From Porpolomopsis calyptriformis (Eukaryota; Basidiomycota; Agaricomycetes; Agaricales; Hygrophoraceae), in NCBI GenBank assembly GCA_951640195.1, contig OX621170.1, forward strand, positions 1-64,000: a stretch of DNA of 64,000 bases, given 5' to 3'. Numbering within the stretch: position 1 is the first letter of the stretch; the number at the start of each line of letters is the position of its first letter. The notes below the pieces were generated by a model that had not been told where the DNA came from, ran no database searches, and saw only the letters and a list, made by a program, of their open reading frames with translations. Position numbers and translations under genes: made by a program. Positions 57,379-64,000 of the stretch are shown piece by piece.

Positions 57379-59081
57379 ATGAAGCCACTCGAGCCTATGC
57401 TTGCCCAAGTGACCGCCAAATCGAAGACTTTCGACTATCTCTCCGAAGAAGTTCTCATCAAACCCCTTAGGCTCCACCTGTTCCAATTTCGTGATCCATG
57501 CCTACTGTTTCGAGCGGAATATCTTACTGCGTATCGTATCTTGAACTTGTGGGAGAGACCAATAGTTAGTGGCGCTGTCGTGACTGGCCATCCAGGAATT
57601 GGTACGTTATGTATGGCGCATAAAATATCAATTGACCTTCCGATTTCAGGAAAGACATATTTCATGATTTTCGTCCTCCTTCAGCGCCTTAGCAAAGGAC
57701 TGCCGACAGCCATTCAATACACCGAAGATAAATTCGTTCTCTTCACCGATGAGGGTCCGACTGAGCACTTGGGCAGTGATGGCTTTGATTTCCCCGACCA
57801 TACTTGGGTACTCACGGACTCCAACTCTGGCACGGTGATACCTTGTTTTGCCTTCCGCACTAGTCCTTCCAACATTTTCGTGCTCCAAACAACGTCACCA
57901 CTAGTTTCTCGATATAAAGGGTGGCGGAAGCAGAGGGGGGGGGTCAAGATGTATGTGATGGAGTGCGCCACCTTAAGCGAATTAATGGCGATCGGGTGAG
58001 TCTGGCATTTTTGGTACATTTCCGCGGCCCTTACCATAGTATCAGCCAAATCCACAACTTTGACACTGCTCAACTGGCTCAATATTACAAAGATTGGGGC
58101 CCATCTTTCCGCACATGCCTCGAGCTTGCCCGTGGTACTCAGTCTGAGGAGGATACTGCAAAGAACGTTGCACAAGCTGCATGGCGCCTTGCACGGAACG
58201 AAAAGGGCATCCCTACAATGGAAGAATATGATCCAGTTGATGCCACAAATGTTCTCTTTTCCATCCACCCAGCGAATAAGTCCCGATCCCGTATGCAGCC
58301 TGCCATCGCAACAGGTCGCATCCGTGATATTGTTCTTGCCCAGGTCTCACGCCTTGATGCAGCAGAACAAACTCGGTTTTTTAACATGATTAGTGGATAT
58401 CCCTGGCTCAAGAGCCCGCTTGGGCATTTCTATGAGAAGCTCCTCCACGTGCAACCCTCTGCCATGCCTTGCTATCGGAAATGAGGGACCGGTTCTCATC
58501 CCTGTTATCTCGAATGTCGTGTCCGTCTCTGGCTCCACTAATCTTAAGGACGCCAATCGAAATCGCTTGCCATTCTATTGGCGACCTGTATCCCAAACGT
58601 TCACAACCTTTGATGCTATCATCTGCACGACAGTGGCAATTTTTCTTCTCCAATCTACAGTCTCCTCGAAACATGACATAAAGCAACAGGGACTTGATTT
58701 CATCCGCCAGCATATTCCAGTCAAATTCTGGAAGGAACGACAATGTCATGTTGTATTCGTTACTCCGCTTGAAAGTCATGCCATTCGGTTACGCGAGGCG
58801 AAATATCCACAACTGAGGAATTTTGAGGAAGTCAAGGTTCTTTCTTGTGTCTTCCAAATTGGCACCTCTACGTTTACTACCCCGCAATTAGAGGAGGTGC
58901 AGAAAGTGGGTGTCGTCCTCCCACCATTGTTTGAAGCTCATTTAGTAATCAGGTTGAGCAGCACATTCGTGTCCCAGACAAAGATGATGATGACGAAGAT
59001 GACGAAGATGAAGACAATGAAGATGAAGACGAAGATGGAAAGAATACGGAAGACCAAGATCGCATTGGAAGTTCTTTCTAG
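57379..59081 (+). CDS. P-loop NTPase protein of Agaricomycete accessory type, frame break
   Basis: The first exon runs from M-K-P-L-E-P at 57379. Walker A is G-H-P-G-I-G-K-T, split by a ~48 bp intron between I-G and K-T. Then come V-L-Q-T-T-S-P, R-Y-K-G-W-R-K-Q and, after another intron, L-A-Q-Y-Y-K-D-W-G-P-S-F-R-T-C. The later part has L-P-F-Y-W-R-P, F-T-T-F-D-A-I-I and L-Q-S-T-V-S-S. This order resembles Crinkler-like NTPase proteins of fungi, where a P-loop domain is joined to a nuclease-like domain. Around 58455-58490 the frame shifts; a ~98 bp intron could bypass this but would remove conserved-looking sequence. The last exon, after a 48 bp intron, encodes a poly-acidic tail ending at 59081. 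It may be a recent pseudogene. Confidence 0.6.
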
Positions 59082-59379
59082 TCATCAGCAAAAGTTCAGA
59101 AACCTTATCTTGCAAGGTTGTCGGGATAAAGTTGAGAGTTTCTTACCCTGTCTTGTCTGGCTCGGTAATGTAATTTACTTCTAGTCAGTGGTACAATAAA
59201 CTTGGGGCTACTTTGGCACGAAGCAGCAAATAGGTATAGATGTGTAAGGTCCCAGCCAGAATGGTGAGGACAATGTAAATGCAATTCAGTGTTGATCCTG
59301 CCATGTTGGAAGACGAAGACGCAGGTGTGTCCCTATCTTCTGTCTTGGAATCTGAGAGTTGACGTAGAACATGGCGTTG

Positions 59380-60000
59380 GAGTCAGCTTCGCATATGTTC
59401 AGGTCGCTCCTCTCGTTGGACTTCAACCATGAAATCAGTTGGGACCTTACCGCTCTCGTTATTCCCACAAAACTTTTCAAGTCGATTGTGATGCAATACG
59501 GCTCCCTTCCTGAGCACCTGACAGAGGAGGCGAGATCAAGGTTCTTCTCTCCGGTGCGGATAATCTGATTCTCTCGCGCCCTCGAAAGTTCACCGCAATC
59601 AAGAGGTTTTCAACCACCTCGTTAAGCAGTTCACTTTTCATGCTGAGGAATAACCCAGAAATTACAATCGACGGTCGCAGTGGTACGCAGGGGTCGCATC
59701 GAGTACTTCTTCAAGACTTTTGACGCTATCACGATTCAATTTGTCGAGATCAAGCTCAAAGTGGGGAAAATGATGCGGAACGTTTGAAAGCTATTGCTCA
59801 GGTTATAGCACAGAGGAGCTGTATACAAATCAGACCTCATCATGACAGACCGGGATGATGTTGAGGTTAGGAAGGCGTGAACCTGCCCGCGGATGGATTA
59901 CAGCAGTTGAGCAGAATTTCAATTGTATTATTTATGCATACGCCATTGCTCTCCACCCTCAATATGAAGTAGAATTCCTTGTTTGCACCGTTAATCCCTC
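59380..60000 (+). pseudogene. PD-(D/E)XK-like remnant
   Basis: Broken frames carry F-K-T-F-D-A-I-T-I-Q-F-V-E-I-K-L-K-V-G, where E-I-K fits the E-x-K half of a PD-(D/E)XK active site, followed by N-D-A-E-R-L-K-A-I-A-Q-V-I-A. Earlier frames (about 59380-59560) include a helical piece. Several frame changes and stops separate these parts. The family was inferred from memory of Agaricomycete hypothetical proteins and not searched. Confidence 0.35.
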
Positions 60001-60407
60001 TTCTACAAGCCATGCATGGATATGATCGCAGCCAAGGACAAAAATAAATCTGCAGCAACTAGGTAGTATGATAGAGACCGTAACAGGGGAGGGGGGGTCT
60101 GAGAGAAAGGTGGGAATGGTAGAACCATGGTACTGGGGTGAAAGAGAAAGAAAGGAAAAAAAAAAAAAGAGATAAGTTCGGATCTTGTTGAGAGCGAGTC
60201 AACGCGCCAGGCTTGAGGGGGGGACCTTGGAGGGAAGTTGGTAGAAAGAAAAAAAAGAAGGGAGGGAAATTGGTCGTTGTGAGAGTCAACGATGGGAAAG
60301 AAAAAAAAAAAAAATAGAAGAAAAAAAAGAGTTCATTAAACCCTCCCTCCTTCCGTCGTCCCCTCCTCGCCAAAACACACAAAACTACCACCCCAAACAA
60401 TCCCATT
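60001..60407. other. Region with A-rich tracts 3' of MUB1
   Basis: Homopurine A-tracts at about 60155-60170, 60246-60262 and 60298-60330 lie downstream of the MUB1 stop (T-rich in its sense). No gene is supported here. Confidence 0.5.
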
Positions 60408-63400
60408 TCATCCCAGAACCATATCATGCTCATTCCCACTCGTTCGGAACCCACCATTATCACCCCCATTTCTCCGACCTCTCGACGGACCCGCTTCCAT
60501 CATCAACCCACGCTCGTCCTCATCATCTCTAATCCCAACATTCCCCCGATACGATGTCTGATGAGAGACAAAACTCTCAATCGGGGGCGGCGGCGGAGGT
60601 TGTCTCAACCGACTCCGCTGAACAACCACACCACTCATATCTACAACCGACGTCGTTCCAGGAACCGTCTCCGCCCGCCGCCGACCTCCTTGGTCCATGA
60701 ATGGCGACGAATGCATAGCCAGATACGGATCGTAAATGGGATAATGGCGTACTGGTAGTGGCAATGGTGGTGGTAGTGGTGGTGGTGGTTGCGGTTGCGC
60801 ATGAAGCGTCACTCCTGCTGGAGCAGGAACGGGCGCAGCGACCCCCACCACACGTTCGTACTGACTCCGAAGTAAGGACCGCTGAGTAGGGATCAATTGC
60901 GTCCCGTTCCCAGTGGTGGCAGTGGTAGTTCCAGTTCCACCAGACCCAGACCCAGTGGCCATCGGAACATTCCCAGAAGAAACCCCGAATATCGTACTCG
61001 GATTAACGCTCGCAGCCACTCTGGCAGTATTCAGCACCGTCCTGAACGCATTCGAGGTAGGACTCGCAGCAACTTGAGTTGAATCCGCCGCCGCCGCGGA
61101 CGAGGCAGTAGCTGTTGCCAGCGCGCGCACTTGCCGTTCACGATCTCTCTCCGCCCTTCGTTCCATTCGTGATGGCAGGGGTATTCCCCCTTCTCCTTCT
61201 CCTCCCCGTCCTATGGTATCGCTACCACCACCACCACCACCACCGGGCACCACGTCCTCCACAGTAGCACCCATCCCATTCGCTTCCGAAGGCGGCTGAT
61301 CACCCGACACCTGTTCCGTCATTTCATCATCCCCATCCTTCGAGCTGCACCAAAACCGATGCCCCTCGCTCCACGCCGTGCTCTGGCATTCTTTCCCACA
61401 ATACTTGGCCTTTCTACATCGTCTGCATTTCGCAAACTCGCGCGGATACGATTCCCACCGTCCACAAAGCACTAGACAAGAGGAATCAGCACGGTTTTAT
61501 ACCAACACCAGAAACAACCTACTATTCGCACACTGTCGGATGCCTCCACGACTCTCGTCTTTCCTACACGCGTTGCGCATAATGACCCCCGCCCAATACT
61601 GAATCTCCGGTGGTAACCTGGGGGGCGGATTAGGAAGATCAGTCTCAGACGAACTCGGCCGGAACGTAAATCTCTCCACAAGAGAGAACACATTGGTCTG
61701 CCTCACGGGGGGCAAAGAAGTAGCAGAGGACAAGGTCGTCATAGATGAGGAAGATGAAGACGGAAGAGTAGATGTTGATGATGATGATGATGGTGGCAAC
61801 GACAGTGAAGAGGATGATGACTGCGGAGGCGGCAACGTCGAAGAGCTAGCCACCGCTTTCTCCTTCTCCTTTCCACGTCCGGCAGCGGACGCGAACGCTC
61901 TGAAGAATCCATGGGTCTCTTTCGCAAACGCAAGTGACGCCGAAGAGTGTCTCGACGATTCGGATCCACCACCGCCCATCCCGCTTGGCCCGGCACCACC
62001 CTTGGCAACGCCCTTGCCTGTCGCCGAGGTGTTCCCCAAATTCGCACTGGCTGGATGGAAGGTCGTTCTGGGTTTGTAAAAGGCTTGTCGCACATGAGGA
62101 TACTTGCTAAGATAAGCGAGCAATTGCAAGCTTAACAATACATCTTCGTCTCTGTATGGTCCCGAATCACTTGTGTCGGCGGATCGATGGTGTGTGCTAG
62201 ATGTGCGGTTCAGGGTGATGCCCAGTCCGGGACTGAGGGCGGCGGCGGCATTTGTGACTTCATTATTCGCAGGATGAGCACCGACACGACCACGAACCGT
62301 ACCCGTCCGTTGAACAACACCGTTATCGCGAGCCATCATTCCCCTCCCATGCATAGCGAGGGCTTCTGGAATGGTAGCCGGTAGGGTCATCGTACCCGCT
62401 CTTGGAGTGACATCCGGTGCAGTCCGATTCCTTTGTCGGTCGGGATCGCCGCCGATCCGTATGTTCATATTCCTGGGTGTTGTACCCTCATCGATGGTGA
62501 TCGCGCCTGGCGCCCCAGGTGGGGCACCCATAGCAAAGTCATCATTGGTTTCTAATAACACGATTCCATCTTGGACGCCCATCCCTACCTCGTCGGCCAC
62601 TTGGGCATCATTAATGATAATGTGAGCGTCGGTATTGACTTGGATTGGGATAGTCGCAGGAGTGTCTGAAACGATCCCTACCGCTCTCCGCGGTCGCTGC
62701 ATCAACAAATGGGCGTGTCGCGACGCAGGAGAGGGAGAGCCCTCGTCAGTGTCGCGTCGATCGGATCGATCCATATCGACATCGCCGTCGCCGTCATCTT
62801 CGGTCTCGGTTTCGGGTCGGGAGGTATCAGTGGAAGGGGAAGGGGAGGCAGAGGCTGGAGGGGAAGGTCGATGGTGGTGGTGAGTGCGGGGAGTTCGATG
62901 GCGGGTAGCGGTGGGTGGGGGATCCCATGCTGGGCGAGCGATGACAGTTCCGCTCCTGTCGCGGCCTGAGATGGCTACGGAGCCAGTTGGGGTGTTGGAA
63001 CCGAGGGGAATGGCAGCGGTGGAGGTGTCGGCGTCGGGTGAAGGGGAGCGACGGAGTTGAGAGCGGGACGAGGATGAGGATGAGGAGGGTAAAGATACAT
63101 CGATGGTTCCCGATGAGGGGGAGATGTCCATTGGTTCATCCTGGGAGGACTTGAGAGAGTTGATGATCAGTTATGGCATGATAAGGAAAATGATTGAAAG
63201 AGAAGGGCATACGGGCGGAAGATAAACATCAACACCGGTAGCAGCACGTTCGAGACGGATGAATTGTTCGACTTGGATTTGCCTCTGCAAAGCCCTAGCG
63301 AGCTCGGCGGCCTCTTCCCTGTTTCTCTGGGCGAGTCTCCTGGCGAGTCGCTGTTCTCTGGTCTCCCTGGGCATACCTGTAGCGCTTGAGCTGGGGCCGA

Positions 63401-63975
63401 GTGCGAAGCCCTTGTTGGCGAGCCAGGCCTCGAGGATGCAGCCGACGACGTCGAGGGTGCCGGCCTGGACGACTCGGCTCCTGATGGGCTCGCTGCCTCT
63501 GACGCCGATGTTGACGACGCACTGGAAGGCGAGGGAGAAGCGATACGCGGCGTGCTTGTCGAATGAGTGGGGGTTGAGGGTCGGGACGAGCCGTGGCGGG
63601 CGGGCTGTGGGGGGAGAGAGGCCGTAGAGAACCGCGGGGTTCTCTGGGGGAGGGGGGCACATGCAGAAATCGTGGAGGATGCGAACGAGACGCTCGAGGC
63701 CGCCGTCCATGGTGATTGTTTCGCGGATGCGTGGGGAGGTAGAGGTTAGGTAGGTGAGATGGGTGAGGGAGTTGAATAGTGGCAAGGCGGATAAGGTGTC
63801 CAGGGCTGGCGGAAAAAAAGAAAGAAAAAAAAAAAAAAAAAAAAGAAAAAAAAAACGGTGAGAAGAGGGAGAGAAAGGAGAGAAGAGAAGGGTTACCTCG
63901 TCTGTCGTAGAGCTGTGAAGTAATGCAGACACAGGCCTTGTTCTGGCCGAGGAGGGCAAAGTTTGATTCGCGCAT
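60408..63975 (-). CDS. MUB1: MUB1/samB MYND-finger protein
   Basis: Complete gene from M-R-E-S-N-F-A-L-L at 63975 to the stop at 60408, about 1,100 residues. N-terminal motifs typical of MUB1: Y-D-R-R joined over an intron to A-L-D-T-L-S-A-L-P-L-F-N-S-L, Y-L-T-S-T-S-P-R-I-R-E, M-D-G-G-L-E-R-L-V-R-I-L. Next comes an armadillo-like helical part, a long Ser/Pro-rich spacer, then Y-W-A-G-V-I-M-R-N-A-C-R-K-D-E-S-R-G-G-I-R-Q-C-A, the lead-in to the MYND finger. The finger itself has C-G-R-W, C-R-R-C, Y-C-G-K-E-C and H-R-F-W-C. Yeast Mub1 works with the Ubr2 ligase to destroy Rpn4; Aspergillus samB affects morphogenesis. The tail is Gly/Pro-rich. Intron 1 has a long polypyrimidine tract on the coding strand. 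Confidence 0.93.
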
Positions 63976-64000
63976 GAGGGAGAGCGGTGAATGGAAACGA

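Noticed and set aside
63820..63860. Poly-A run near the right edge
   Set aside because: It is the polypyrimidine tract of MUB1 intron 1 on the minus strand.

Overview
The window looks like nuclear DNA of a mushroom-forming basidiomycete (Agaricomycetes, probably Agaricales). Nearly every gene has many 45-70 bp GT-AG introns with fungal branch points. Core genes are packed with spacers as short as 38 bp, and families typical of Agaricomycete accessory regions are present (KDZ transposase, JmjC expansions, BAH-PHD proteins, P-loop NTPase/nuclease-like genes). The species cannot be told from the sequence. Exon boundaries were worked out by hand from splice signals and frame continuity. Where I give a protein length, the exon phases close exactly.

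Bases 1-27,600 are accessory. They hold an AT-hook protein fragment, an inverted pair of F-box-like genes around a Ty1/copia RNase H remnant, and three paralogous genes sharing a ~170-residue domain with the motif W-A-V-R-x-x-H-x-F-G-H-S, one of them fused to a JmjC domain. Next comes a tight chromatin-type block: a sirtuin, a BAH-PHD-like protein 72 bp upstream of it, and a divergent gene for an unrecognised protein of up to 1,662 residues starting 129 bp beyond. Then follow a ~2.1 kb tandem array of ~140-160 bp units, an AT-rich patch with four palindromic iterations at ~66 bp spacing, and a KDZ-superfamily transposase with in-frame stops. JmjC, Sir2 and BAH-PHD proteins side by side with a KDZ element suggest a chromatin-modifier island; any functional link is inference.

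Bases 27,800-55,300 are conserved housekeeping genes: Hsp10, PHO88/SND3, a CGFS glutaredoxin (Grx3/4 type), a SAM-domain tail-anchored protein, an SPX-domain phosphate transporter, an APSES/KilA-N transcription factor, ornithine decarboxylase, a Maf nucleotide pyrophosphatase, a RING protein, a Dpb3/POLE4-like histone-fold protein, a DDB1-type protein, a TPR protein and a SLM1-type PH protein. Several are head-to-head pairs with very short shared promoters (38, 76 and 130 bp).

Bases 55,500-60,400 return to accessory content: an HNH-like nuclease protein, a P-loop NTPase gene with an apparent frame break, and a PD-(D/E)XK-like remnant. The window ends with a full-length MUB1/samB MYND-finger gene on the minus strand.
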